NCBI GenBank assembly: GCA_038530285.1
Contig: JBCBCY010000016.1
Span: 17,724 to 81,723 of the forward strand
DNA from: JASJAR01 sp038530285
GTDB lineage: Bacteria > Pseudomonadota > Alphaproteobacteria > Rhodobacterales > Rhodobacteraceae
Direction: 5' to 3'
DNA length: 64,000 bases
Shown: positions 7,808 through 15,868 of the stretch, piece by piece
How positions within the stretch are numbered: position 1 is the first letter of the stretch
Layout of the letters: every line of letters begins with the position of its first letter
Translations under genes and position numbers: made by a program
Notes under the pieces: model-generated
What the model was told of the DNA's origin: nothing
What the model saw: the letters and a program-made list of their open reading frames with translations, nothing else
Databases searched by the model: none

Positions 7808-8851
7808 ATGCGAATGATGGAACTGGGCCGGACCGGGCTGAAGGTCTCTGAATTGTGCCTGGGCACCATGACCTGGGGCAGCCAGAACTCAGAAGCCGAA
7901 GCCCATGCCCAGATCGACCGGTCGCTGGAGGCGGGCATCAATTTCATGGACACCGCCGAGATGTATCCCGTGACCCCGATGTCGGCGGAAACCACCGGGC
8001 GCACCGAGGAAATCATCGGGACCTGGAACGCCAAGTCGGGGCGGCGCGCCGACTGGGTCATCGCCACCAAGATCGCCGGGGCAGGGGCCGGCACCGTGCG
8101 CTCGGGCGAGGGGATCACCGCGACCTCGCTGCCCAGCTGTATCGACGCCAGCCTGCGCCGGCTGCAGACCGATTACATCGATCTTTATCAGCTGCACTGG
8201 CCCACGCGCGGGTCCTATATGTTCCGCCAAAACTGGACCTATCGGCCCAGCCAGATCCCCACCCGGGCGATCCTGGACGATATGCACATGGTGCTCGACG
8301 GGCTCGATGCGGCCGTCAAGGCGGGCAAGATCCGCCATGTGGGCCTGTCGAACGAAAGCGCCTGGGGCACCACGATGTGGCTGCGGCTGGCCGAGGAACG
8401 CGACCTGCCCCGAATGGAGACCATTCAGAACGAATATTCACTGCTGTGCCGGCTGTTTGACACCGATCTGTCGGAAACCTGCGTGCGCGAGGATGTCACT
8501 TTGCTGGCGTTTTCGCCCATCGCCTGCGGCTATCTGACGGGCAAATATCAAAACGGCGCGATCCCGCCGGGGTCGCGCAAGGCGGTCAGCAATTCAGCCA
8601 GCGGGCGCGACACGCCCCGGGTCTACCCGGCGGTCGATGCCTATCTGGCGATTGCCGAAAAACACGGGCTCGACCCGGTTGTGATGTCGCTGGCCTGGTG
8701 CTGGTCGCGCCCGTTCCGCACCATCCCGATCTTTGGGGCCACAACACTGGCCCAGCTTGAAACCGCTTTGCACGCAGCAGATGTCACCTTGTCTGATGAG
8801 GTGCTGGCGGAGATTGACGCCGCGCACCGGGCCCATCCGATGCCGTACTAA
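7808..8851 (+). CDS. Aldo/keto reductase (Tas-like)
   Basis: Encodes 347 aa from the ATG at 7808, with GGGGGA about 8 nt upstream; the longer in-frame reading starts inside the LexA/tandem-repeat region and is rejected. The complete catalytic tetrad is visible: Asp48, Tyr53, Lys88 and His130 (LYQLHWP). The N-terminal ELGRTGLKVSELCLGTMTWG and C-terminal IPIFGATTLAQLETAL are typical of the family, the latter being the NADPH-binding end of the TIM barrel. It would reduce aldehydes or ketones in the cytoplasm; the physiological substrate is not evident. It stands alone, followed by a dispersed repeat element. Confidence 0.92.
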   Translation: MRMMELGRTGLKVSELCLGTMTWGSQNSEAEAHAQIDRSLEAGINFMDTAEMYPVTPMSAETTGRTEEIIGTWNAKSGRRADWVIATKIAGAGAGTVRSGEGITATSLPSCIDASLRRLQTDYIDLYQLHWPTRGSYMFRQNWTYRPSQIPTRAILDDMHMVLDGLDAAVKAGKIRHVGLSNESAWGTTMWLRLAEERDLPRMETIQNEYSLLCRLFDTDLSETCVREDVTLLAFSPIACGYLTGKYQNGAIPPGSRKAVSNSASGRDTPRVYPAVDAYLAIAEKHGLDPVVMSLAWCWSRPFRTIPIFGATTLAQLETALHAADVTLSDEVLAEIDAAHRAHPMPY

Positions 8852-8865
8852 ATTCCAACAGGGAA

Positions 8866-8920
8866 GGGGGCTCTGCCCCCGGCCTGCGGCCTCCCCCGAG
8901 GTATTTTTGGCAAGAGGAAG
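8866..8920 (+). repeat. Dispersed intergenic element, copy A
   Basis: GGGGGCTCTGCCCCC hairpin (8866-8880), a short GGCCTGCGGCC palindrome, then a tail with core GAGGTATTTTTGGCAAGAGGAAG. The same three-part arrangement recurs at 29413, 36266 and 58232, with partial copies at 37231 and 62058. It sits between the converging reductase and XRE regulator genes and may act as a bidirectional terminator. Confidence 0.75.
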
Positions 8921-8940
8921 GGGGCGGGCGGCGCTTAGCC

Positions 8941-9804
8941 TTAAAGGTCGAGCCCCGCTTCGCCGGCGCGACGGCGCACATAATTCGAAAACCCCCGGTC
9001 TGACACATAGGCCTCCCGCACCAGCGTATCGAATTGCCTCGTCAGCGTGCTGACGCGGTCGTGGTCGCGAAAGGCCATGAAATGCTCGCCCAAGTAAATC
9101 ACCCCGATGCGCGGGCCAAAGACCGTGATTGGAGCCGACAACACCCGGCGGGCATCAAACAGAACCACGCGCAAAGCAGGGTAAAGCTGATCGTAAAGCC
9201 GTGCCAGATGGGCCAATTGGCCCGCGCGCACATCCTTTGGCAGGTCGACGTAATAGCCGGTGGCGCTGGCCAGCGAATCCACCTCAAACAGGGGCATCGC
9301 GATTTCGTAATCGGTCCGGGTTTCGCGCATCCAGGTCAGCCGGTCCTGGGCGCTTTCAATCGCCTGGGTGGTGCTGCGGGCCAGATGCGGGGCGTATTCC
9401 CAGGCCAGCATGTCGGGCGTTTTCAGCACGTCGGCCAGCCGCGCGGGCACATGGCGGATCTTGTAGCCGGCCGCCTCGCGGTGCCAGCGCGCGATCTGGT
9501 CGTCCAGCGGCGACCGCTGGGCCTCGGTCACCAGCACCTGGGCGGCCAGCAGGTCGGTCGCATTCTCGGGCAGGTCCGACAGGCCAATCAGCCAATCGGC
9601 CGACACCCCCAGGGCCGCGGCGCATTCGGCCACCACATGGGCGTTGGGCAGCCGGGTGCCGGGTCGCAACAGCTGCGAGATGGTCGACCGGTCCACACCT
9701 GCGTGGCGCGCCAGCCCCGATTGGGTGGTGCCGGTTTGGTTCATCGCCTGAGAAAGCCGCTCTCTGAAGGTCTGGGCGCGTTGGCGCCTGTCTGTTTTCA
9801 TCAC
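8941..9804 (-). CDS. XRE-family helix-turn-helix transcriptional regulator
   Basis: Encodes 287 aa. An N-terminal XRE HTH spans about 12-70, with the recognition helix in TQSGLARHAGVDRSTISQLL (27-46). The C-terminal domain of about 200 residues looks like a ligand-sensing or dimerisation domain, but I cannot assign a family. A second Met directly follows the first, so the start may be 9804 or 9801. It is divergent from the desaturase gene across 113 bp, which contains AT-rich sequence suitable for promoters, so it may control the desaturase. That link is inference. Confidence 0.85.
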   Translation of the reverse strand: MMKTDRRQRAQTFRERLSQAMNQTGTTQSGLARHAGVDRSTISQLLRPGTRLPNAHVVAECAAALGVSADWLIGLSDLPENATDLLAAQVLVTEAQRSPLDDQIARWHREAAGYKIRHVPARLADVLKTPDMLAWEYAPHLARSTTQAIESAQDRLTWMRETRTDYEIAMPLFEVDSLASATGYYVDLPKDVRAGQLAHLARLYDQLYPALRVVLFDARRVLSAPITVFGPRIGVIYLGEHFMAFRDHDRVSTLTRQFDTLVREAYVSDRGFSNYVRRRAGEAGLDL

Positions 9805-9917
9805 GTCTGTTGATTTTTGTCACATCTGTTTTCTTTATGTTGCGCATATCCAGAATGTGCAAGGCGCGACCGGCATGAAACCTTCGGCCTAACCGCTTAA
9901 CCCGTCTGGAGTTTCCC

Positions 9918-10898
9918 GTGCAGCGCCCCGCTGGCCCTCGTTTTCCGACCCTGATGATGCTCACCGCCTGTTACGGCGCGCTTGGTCTGGCCCTGTTCGG
10001 CCTGTCACAGGTGTCGCCGGCGCTGGCCAGCATCGTGGCGGGCGTGGCGATCGCACTTCATGCCTCGCTTCAGCACGAAGCGATCCACGGCAATCCGTTC
10101 GCGCGGGCCTGGGCAAATGATCTGGCGGTGTTTCCGGCCCTGACGCTGGTCGTGCCCTATGCGCGGTTTCGCGCGACCCATCTGGCCCATCACCGTGACG
10201 CCAACCTGACCGACCCCTACGACGACCCCGAATCGCACTACCTTGATCCGGCCCGCTGGCAGCGCCTGCCAGGGCCGATGCGCGCGCTTTTGCTGGCCAA
10301 CAACACGCTTTTGGGCCGCATCACGCTAGGCCCGGTGATCGGGACCATCGGTTTTGTGCTCAACGATCTGCGCGCCCACCGCGCGGGTGCGCGCGATGTC
10401 GCGGCCGGCTGGCTGTGGCACCTGCCTGCCGTGGCGGTGGTGCTGGGGGTGGTCTGGGTTTCACCGATGCCGCTTTGGGCCTATCTGGCGGCGGCCTATC
10501 TGGGGCTCGGGATCCTTAAGATCCGCACGTTTCTCGAACACCGCGCCCATCAGGCCGCCCGCGCCCGCACGGTGATCGTCGAAGACGCGGGCCCGCTCGC
10601 CTGGCTGTTTTTGAACAACAATTACCACGTCGTGCACCACATGCACCCCACCGTGCCCTGGCACCTTTTGCCGGGCCTCTACCGGTCGGACCGCGCCCGC
10701 TACCTCGCGGTCAACGACGGCTACGTCTACCGGTCTTACGGCCAGGTGTTCGCGCGTTATTTCCTGACCCGCAAGGACCCGGTCGCCCATCCTCTGATGG
10801 CCCCCCCTAAGGCTCAGGTGCGCCCCGCACGACCAGATGCTCCGGCGGGCCAAGATCCGGCAAGCGCGCCGCCACAGCCTGAAGGGCTGCCTGCGTAA
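9918..10898 (+). CDS. Membrane fatty acid desaturase-type protein
   Basis: Encodes 326 aa from a GTG at 9918, preceded by GGAG six nt upstream. Several membrane segments and the diiron histidine boxes are present: HEAIH (53-57), HLAHH (88-92), an EHRAH box (207-211) and HVVHH (237-241). This pattern fits integral-membrane desaturases or related hydroxylases acting on acyl chains or carotenoids. The last about 40 residues are Pro/Ala-rich and polar, lie after the catalytic core, and overlap the convergent NUDIX gene for 92 bp. Divergent from the XRE regulator. Substrate unknown. Confidence 0.85.
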   Translation: MQRPAGPRFPTLMMLTACYGALGLALFGLSQVSPALASIVAGVAIALHASLQHEAIHGNPFARAWANDLAVFPALTLVVPYARFRATHLAHHRDANLTDPYDDPESHYLDPARWQRLPGPMRALLLANNTLLGRITLGPVIGTIGFVLNDLRAHRAGARDVAAGWLWHLPAVAVVLGVVWVSPMPLWAYLAAAYLGLGILKIRTFLEHRAHQAARARTVIVEDAGPLAWLFLNNNYHVVHHMHPTVPWHLLPGLYRSDRARYLAVNDGYVYRSYGQVFARYFLTRKDPVAHPLMAPPKAQVRPARPDAPAGQDPASAPPQPEGLPA

Positions 10899-11439
10899 CA
10901 GGCGCGATCTTCCGCCCCCAGAGGTGATCGAGCCCCACCCAGGCCAGGTCCGAAAGCTCGCCAGACGCGCCGGAAAAATCATCTGGATCGCCGGAAATCC
11001 CCGCCGCATCGGCCAGAAAGAACCGCGCATCAAACCGGCGGGTGCGCCCCGGCGGCGTGATGGCGCGAAACACAAACGACAGGCCCGCCGCACTGGGCTG
11101 AACACCGCGCGTGGCAAATCCCTCCCACCCCGGCGGGGGCGCAAATCCGCCCCGCTGGCCATAGGTCAGCCCGGTTTCTTCGAATAACTCGCGGACCCCG
11201 GCGGCGGCAAAGGCATGGGGCGGGGTCGCCCCGTCCAGGCGCGCGCGGCACAGCGCGCCCAATCCCCCCGCCAAAGCCACATCGGCGTCGGATGCATCGA
11301 CCGCCCCGCCGGGGAACACCACATGATCGGGCAGGAACACCGCATTGCGCTGGCGCGTGCCAACTAGCACCTGCGGCGTCCCGGCTGGGTCGCGCACAAG
11401 GATGACGGTGGCTGCATCGCGGACAACAGGCTCGGGCAT
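10807..11439 (-). CDS. NUDIX hydrolase (NUDT19-like)
   Basis: Encodes 210 aa from the ATG at 11437-11439; the longer frame upstream has no supporting features. The chain opens with a beta-strand AATVILVRD and the VFPGGAVD segment, and has the Nudix catalytic helix RELFEETG (83-90). About 25 residues are inserted between the Gly-rich part and REXXEE, as in coenzyme A diphosphatase-like NUDT7/NUDT19 relatives. It would hydrolyse a nucleoside diphosphate linked to another moiety, possibly acyl-CoA. Its 3' end overlaps the desaturase gene by 92 bp on the opposite strand. Confidence 0.85.
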   Translation of the reverse strand: MPEPVVRDAATVILVRDPAGTPQVLVGTRQRNAVFLPDHVVFPGGAVDASDADVALAGGLGALCRARLDGATPPHAFAAAGVRELFEETGLTYGQRGGFAPPPGWEGFATRGVQPSAAGLSFVFRAITPPGRTRRFDARFFLADAAGISGDPDDFSGASGELSDLAWVGLDHLWGRKIAPVTQAALQAVAARLPDLGPPEHLVVRGAPEP

Positions 11440-11577
11440 GGCCGCACCATAGCGCAGCTGTGCCCCCCCGCGCGAGACCTTGAAACTTTTTTCGACGGAA
11501 CCCCCGCGCGGCACCGTTTGAAGGACAGATCGCGGGTGAGAGGCACATCGCGACGTGTAGAAAAAAGAGAGTAACAG

Positions 11578-12048
11578 ATGAAAACTTGGACCTATGGCGC
11601 AACAGCCCTTTTGATCGCAGCAACACTGGCCGGTGCCGCTTCGGCGCAGGGCGGCCGGGGGGCAGTGGACTTTTCCACCCTCGACGTCTCCGGCGATGGC
11701 CTGCTGACGGTTGAGGATTTTGAAACCCGCCAGGCCGAACGCTTTGCCGAGATGGACGCCAATTCAGACGGGTCGGTCGACGCCGAAGAATTCGCAGCCT
11801 TTGCCGGCGCACAGGCGGGCGAACGCGCAGCTAAGATGTTCGAACGGCTCGATGCCGACGGCGACGGTGTGGTGTCGCGCGACGCTTTGGAAGCGCGCGG
11901 CGGTGATCGCGGCCCACGGCTTGAACGGATGATCAACCGGTTTGACGCCGATGGTGACGGCGCGCTCAGCGAAGCCGAATTCGACACCGCGCGCGCTGAA
12001 ATGCGCGACCGGCGCGGCGGTGGCAATGAGCGTGGCGCGCGGCGCTAA
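11578..12048 (+). CDS. Secreted EF-hand calcium-binding protein
   Basis: Encodes 156 aa with a Sec signal peptide (about 1-24, ending Ala-Ser-Ala-Gln). Four EF-hand loops are visible at about 36-47, 60-71, 92-103 and 123-134, with Asp at position 1 and acidic residues at position 12 in most; the third is the weakest at its end. The C-terminal tail is Arg/Gly-rich. The protein would bind Ca2+ in the periplasm. It is followed 76 bp later by a sigma/anti-sigma/sensor operon and could belong to the same response, but no direct evidence shows this. Confidence 0.9.
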   Translation: MKTWTYGATALLIAATLAGAASAQGGRGAVDFSTLDVSGDGLLTVEDFETRQAERFAEMDANSDGSVDAEEFAAFAGAQAGERAAKMFERLDADGDGVVSRDALEARGGDRGPRLERMINRFDADGDGALSEAEFDTARAEMRDRRGGGNERGARR

Positions 12049-12123
12049 GCCGACCGTACCGCGCCCGATTGCCGAACGCGCAAGGCTCGGGCATGGTTGA
12101 ACAGGCATCACACAGACCGGACC

Positions 12124-12693
12124 ATGACCCAAGCCAGCAACGAGGCGTTATTGGTGGCCTATGCAAACGGCGACTCAGGGGCTGCGCGGGATCTCACCGC
12201 GCGGCTTTTGCCCCGTGTGCTGGCCCAGGCCGCGCGGGCTTTGGGCGGCGACCGGGCCGAGGCCGAAGATGTGGCCCAGGATGCGATGATCCGGCTGTGG
12301 CGCATCGCGCCCGACTGGCGCCAGGGCGAGGCGAAGGTCACGACCTGGCTCTACCGGGTCACGGCGAACCTGTGCATCGACCGGCTGCGCAAACGCGGCC
12401 GCAATGTGGGGCTCGATGCGGTTGCCGAACCGCCCGATCCGGCGCCGCGTGTGGACGAAGCGATGGCCACCGAAGACCGCGCCCAGGCGCTGGAGGCCGC
12501 ACTTGCCGCGCTGCCGGACCGGCAACGCCAGGCCGTGATCCTGCGCCATATCGAGGGGCATTCGAACCCCGAGATCGCCGCGATCATGGACATCGGCGTC
12601 GAGGCGGTGGAAAGTTTGACCGCGCGGGGCAAGCGCAGGCTCACCGAGCTGTTGATGCCGCAACGTGCAAAATTGGGGTTAGAAGATGAGTAA
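12124..12693 (+). CDS. ECF-type RNA polymerase sigma factor
   Basis: Encodes 189 aa from the ATG at 12124 (an in-frame TTG at 12097 is less likely). Sigma region 2 is seen in AEDVAQDAMIRLWR and the following TTWLYRVTANLCIDRLRKR. Region 4 is seen in LPDRQRQAVILRHIEGHSN followed by an HTH ending TARGKRRL. It would direct RNA polymerase to a stress regulon. The 3' end overlaps the next gene by 8 nt, and the arrangement sigma, one-TM protein, periplasmic sensor resembles the metal-responsive CnrH-CnrY-CnrX module, in a different gene order. Confidence 0.9.
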   Translation: MTQASNEALLVAYANGDSGAARDLTARLLPRVLAQAARALGGDRAEAEDVAQDAMIRLWRIAPDWRQGEAKVTTWLYRVTANLCIDRLRKRGRNVGLDAVAEPPDPAPRVDEAMATEDRAQALEAALAALPDRQRQAVILRHIEGHSNPEIAAIMDIGVEAVESLTARGKRRLTELLMPQRAKLGLEDE

Positions 12694-13102
12694 CACGCCA
12701 CCCGGCGACGACCCGCTGGACACATTCTTTAGCGCCGCGCGTGCGGCCCGCGCGCGAAGCGCAGAATTCAATGTCGTCGAACCGAGCGCGGATCTGACCG
12801 CGCGGGTGCTGGCCGATGCCGCCGCGATGCAGCCCGCGCCCAAAACGGTGGCCAAAGCGGTGTCCAAAACGCCCGCGTCCCCCGCGAAACCGGGCTGGCT
12901 AAACGCCCTTGGCGGCTGGCCTGCGCTGGCGGGATTGGTCACGGCCACCGTCGCGGGCGTGTCGATCGGTGTGGCTGACCCGACTTATGTCGGCGACCTC
13001 GCGTTTTCGGGGTTCAGCGACGCTTATGATTTTTCAACCGTCGGAACGACGCTCGGATCGGGCTTCGATCTGGGGCTGGATTTGGGGGACACCGATGGCT
13101 GA
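12686..13102 (+). CDS. Single-pass membrane protein, probable anti-sigma factor
   Basis: Encodes 138 aa, start overlapping the sigma gene by 8 nt. The first about 70 residues are cytoplasmic-like and contain a short amphipathic stretch (DTFFSAARAARARSAEF, 12-28) that could grip a sigma factor. One membrane segment lies at about 75-97 and is followed by about 40 acidic, Gly-rich periplasmic residues. There is no zinc HxxxCxxC motif. Its position directly behind an ECF sigma gene and ahead of a periplasmic sensor makes a CnrY-like anti-sigma role likely, but sequence alone does not prove it. Confidence 0.65.
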   Translation: MSNTPPGDDPLDTFFSAARAARARSAEFNVVEPSADLTARVLADAAAMQPAPKTVAKAVSKTPASPAKPGWLNALGGWPALAGLVTATVAGVSIGVADPTYVGDLAFSGFSDAYDFSTVGTTLGSGFDLGLDLGDTDG

Positions 13103-13580
13103 TCCGGACGCGCAAACCACCGTCAAAAGCCCCACCTGGATGCGGATTGCGCTCGTGGCGTCGCTGGCGGTCAATCTGTTAATCGTCGGCATGGTGGTGG
13201 GCACGGTCGCCTCGGGCGGGGGCCCCGGCCAGGGGCGCGACGCGGTGCGCGATGCCGGCGGGTCGCCCTTCGTGCGCGCGCTGGAACCGAAAGACCGGCG
13301 CGGCGTCCTGCGCGGGATGGTGTCTGAACGCCGCGCCCTGCGCGAAAGCCGCGAGACCTTGCGCGCGCGCTTCGATGCCCTTTTGGTGGCGCTGCGTGCC
13401 GAAACCTTCGACGCGGCCGCAGTGGAACAATTGCTGGAAGACCAGCGCGCCGCGGCACAAGTGCGCAACAAGGTCGGCGAGCGGGCCATTCTGGGCCGGG
13501 TCGCGGCGATGTCTTTGCAAGAACGGCGCGCCTATGCCGACCGTCTGGAAGCCGAAGTCAGGCCGCGGCAGCGACAGTGA
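13095..13580 (+). CDS. Periplasmic sensor-like protein (CnrX/ZraP/CpxP-type fold)
   Basis: Encodes 161 aa from the ATG at 13095, which overlaps the stop of the previous gene (translational coupling). One N-terminal membrane anchor spans about 17-39. The rest is long amphipathic helices rich in Arg, Ala and Glu (RALRESRETLRARFDALLVAL and onward), as in the periplasmic heavy-metal-sensor family that includes CnrX. No His/Met/Cys metal cluster is obvious, so the stimulus may not be a metal. The 3' end overlaps the convergent pleD-like gene by 23 bp. Confidence 0.75.
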   Translation: MADPDAQTTVKSPTWMRIALVASLAVNLLIVGMVVGTVASGGGPGQGRDAVRDAGGSPFVRALEPKDRRGVLRGMVSERRALRESRETLRARFDALLVALRAETFDAAAVEQLLEDQRAAAQVRNKVGERAILGRVAAMSLQERRAYADRLEAEVRPRQRQ

Positions 13581-14937
13581 TCTGATTGCGCCCGGCCGAT
13601 TTCGCCGCGTAAAGCGCGCGGTCGGCCTTGTCCAAAAGCGCCTCCAGCCCGCCGCCCAACAGGTCGTCGGGGTCGGTCGCGGCCACCCCGATGCTCATCG
13701 TAACCGAGATGCTTTTGGTGCCGCCTTCCAGCACGATGGGGGTCGTTGCCAGCAATTCGCAGGTGCGTTCGGCAATGGCTGCGGCGCGTTCGATATCGGT
13801 CTCAGACATCACGATCAGAAATTCCTCGCCGCCGATCCGGGCCAATACGTCGGGGCTGCGCAGATTGGCGCGCAGCCGGTTGGCCACCTCCATCAGCACG
13901 GTGTCGCCCGCGGCATGGCCCAGCGTGTCATTCACCCGCTTGAAATGGTCAAGATCGCCGATCATCAGCGCCACGGGGCGGCCTTCGGCGGCCGCCTGGG
14001 TCAGGATGCGCTTGGCGTGGGTCATCGCGTAGCGGCGGTTGTAAAGGCCTGTAAGACTGTCGGTCGCCGCCAGCCGCATCCCGTCTTCGACCGCCAGGGT
14101 CAGCATGTCGGCCTCCTGCTTGCGCCGGATCTGGGCCTTGACCCGCAGCGCCAGTTCGCGTGGCTCAAAATCATCCGGCAACAGATCGCTGGCGCCAAGG
14201 TCCAGGGCGCGCACGGCGGCATCCGCATCGCCAGATTGCACCACCGCCAGCACCGACGCCCGCCGCGTTTCGGCCCGGGCGCGAAGGTCCGCGAGCAGAC
14301 GGAAGCCTTCGTCCGGGCGGTCGGCACCTATGTCGATCACATAGACATCCGCCGCTGTCACATTCTCTGCCGTGGCCAGGGCCGCGTTCTCGCCCAACAC
14401 CTCGATCCGGTCGCGGGTCTTGCCCACAAGCGCATCACGCCAATCCATCGCGCGGGTGCGCGACCGGGCCACCAGCGCAATCCGGCCAGGCCGCTCAAAA
14501 GGCGTGGCGGCTTCGCAAAAGCCGAACTCTTCGGCGGTCGACCGGCGCCGTTCCAACTCGGCACGCGCGTCCGACACCCGCAGCAAGGCCCGGATCCGCG
14601 CCAGACAGACCGCGTCATCAATCGGTGTCGACATCAATTCATCCGCGCCCGCCGCCAGGGCGGCCAGCCGCGCTTGGGGGGTTGCACCGGGGCCGATCAA
14701 CAAGATCGGCGCATCCGCCAGGGCAGGGACCGCCTTGATCGTCAGGCAGGTTGCGATCAGCCGGTCCATATCGGTGTTGCACAACACCAGAACATCGGGC
14801 CTCTCGCGCTGGGCGTAGTCGGCCGCCTGATCCAGGGCGTCGATGACCGAAACCTGATAATGTGCAGCGTTCAGGCGAACCTGCCACTGCACCCGGCCTG
14901 TGGCTGCTTCGTCGGCGATCAGGATGCGTGCGCTCAT
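13558..14937 (-). CDS. pleD: PleD-like diguanylate cyclase with two receiver domains
   Basis: Encodes 459 aa arranged as REC (1-120), REC-like adaptor (about 150-270) and GGDEF (about 285-459), the PleD architecture. The GGDEF active motif is GGEEF (369-373), and the allosteric I-site RxxD is Arg360-Asp363, five residues before it, so c-di-GMP synthesis with product inhibition is expected. The receivers are unusual: the phosphoacceptor Asp53 of REC1 is Cys53, and the conserved Thr and Lys are replaced (Ile81, Thr104). REC2 keeps an Asp (202) but lacks the acidic pair and Lys. Activation by phosphotransfer is therefore doubtful. Divergent from DUF3572, as in other alphaproteobacteria. Confidence 0.92.
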   Translation of the reverse strand: MSARILIADEAATGRVQWQVRLNAAHYQVSVIDALDQAADYAQRERPDVLVLCNTDMDRLIATCLTIKAVPALADAPILLIGPGATPQARLAALAAGADELMSTPIDDAVCLARIRALLRVSDARAELERRRSTAEEFGFCEAATPFERPGRIALVARSRTRAMDWRDALVGKTRDRIEVLGENAALATAENVTAADVYVIDIGADRPDEGFRLLADLRARAETRRASVLAVVQSGDADAAVRALDLGASDLLPDDFEPRELALRVKAQIRRKQEADMLTLAVEDGMRLAATDSLTGLYNRRYAMTHAKRILTQAAAEGRPVALMIGDLDHFKRVNDTLGHAAGDTVLMEVANRLRANLRSPDVLARIGGEEFLIVMSETDIERAAAIAERTCELLATTPIVLEGGTKSISVTMSIGVAATDPDDLLGGGLEALLDKADRALYAAKSAGRNQITVAAAA

Positions 14938-15039
14938 TTGCCTGTCCTCGATTCGATTAAAACTCGCTGCTCTTGGTTCATTTCTGGGCGATATTGGTTA
15001 AAAATGGGTTCACTAATTGTGGCAGGAAACGGGCGGAAT

Positions 15040-15318
15040 ATGGGCAAGGATGAGGCTGAAGCACTGGCTCTTCAGGCATTGGGGTGGATGGCGTCGCAAG
15101 ACGATTTGTTGAGTGTTTTCATGGGCTCAGCCGGAGTCTCTGCCGATGAATTGACGGCCCGCGCAGGCGACCCGGACCTGCTGGCGGCGGTTCTTGACTT
15201 TTTGGTCATGGATGACGCCTGGGTGGAAGACTTTGCTAAGACAACTGGACAGGACCCTAACGCGGCGATGCGCGCGCGCGCCGCCTTGCCCGGGGGCGAT
15301 GTGCCCAACTGGACCTGA
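15040..15318 (+). CDS. DUF3572 family small protein
   Basis: Encodes 92 aa from the ATG at 15040; an in-frame ATG at 15004 would add 12 residues and cannot be excluded. The all-helical sequence with GWMASQDDLLSVFMGSAGVS and a C-terminal DFLVMDDAWVEDFA is typical of DUF3572, a small cytoplasmic protein family of alphaproteobacteria usually found next to pleD. Here it is divergent from the pleD-like gene across about 100 bp. Function unknown; the conserved linkage suggests a role near c-di-GMP signalling. Confidence 0.8.
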   Translation: MGKDEAEALALQALGWMASQDDLLSVFMGSAGVSADELTARAGDPDLLAAVLDFLVMDDAWVEDFAKTTGQDPNAAMRARAALPGGDVPNWT

Positions 15319-15378
15319 CGGGTCGTCGCCGCTAAACCTGTGTGTGCGCTCGAACGCACCCCAGCAGGAGACCAAGCC

Positions 15379-15765
15379 ATGTCTGACGGTCCACAGATTG
15401 TGCCCTACCTGAGCTACGAAGACGGGCCGAGGGCTATTGAATTTTTGGTGGCCGCCTTCGGCTTTGAAGTTGTCTTCCAAAACATAGATGACGCCGGCGC
15501 CTTGGTGCACGCGGAACTCAAACATGGCTCGGGTATGGTGCTCGTTGGAACCGATGCACAGCCGAAGGGATCGCCGGGCATTTATGTCGTGGTAGAGGAT
15601 GTTCCGGCCCACCACAGCGTCGCCACAGCCGCTGGCGCCCAGATCGTTTTTCCGCCTGAAGACACCGAATGGGGAACACAGCGCTACCGTGTAAAAGATC
15701 GTGAGGGGCACGAATGGACATTCGGAACGTATCAGCCAGCACTTGAGCCACCTGCCTGGGGCTAG
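15379..15765 (+). CDS. VOC (glyoxalase/bleomycin resistance) superfamily protein
   Basis: Encodes 128 aa from the ATG at 15379, with CAGGAG about 8 nt upstream. The pattern is that of PhnB/YdcF-type VOC proteins: VPYLSYEDGPRAIEFLVAAF, then GSGMVLVG, then YRVKDREGHEWTFGTY with the terminal metal-site Glu. Codon use is slightly less GC-rich than its neighbours. VOC proteins bind a metal and act as lyases, dioxygenases or binding proteins; which applies here is not visible. It stands alone between DUF3572 and the SDR cluster. Confidence 0.85.
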   Translation: MSDGPQIVPYLSYEDGPRAIEFLVAAFGFEVVFQNIDDAGALVHAELKHGSGMVLVGTDAQPKGSPGIYVVVEDVPAHHSVATAAGAQIVFPPEDTEWGTQRYRVKDREGHEWTFGTYQPALEPPAWG

Positions 15766-15868
15766 GCTCAGTCTTTGCGCCGGCGCCTTTGTCACAGGTC
15801 AGGTCTCGACAAGGGCGCAATGCCAGCCGTAAGGTTTTGCAAAGGTATGCAAAAGCAGCGCCAGGGGC

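Noticed and set aside
13252..15002. Long plus-strand open frame running through the pleD-like gene
   Set aside because: Antisense to pleD and out of frame with the sensor gene; only its last part, from 15040, corresponds to a real gene (DUF3572).
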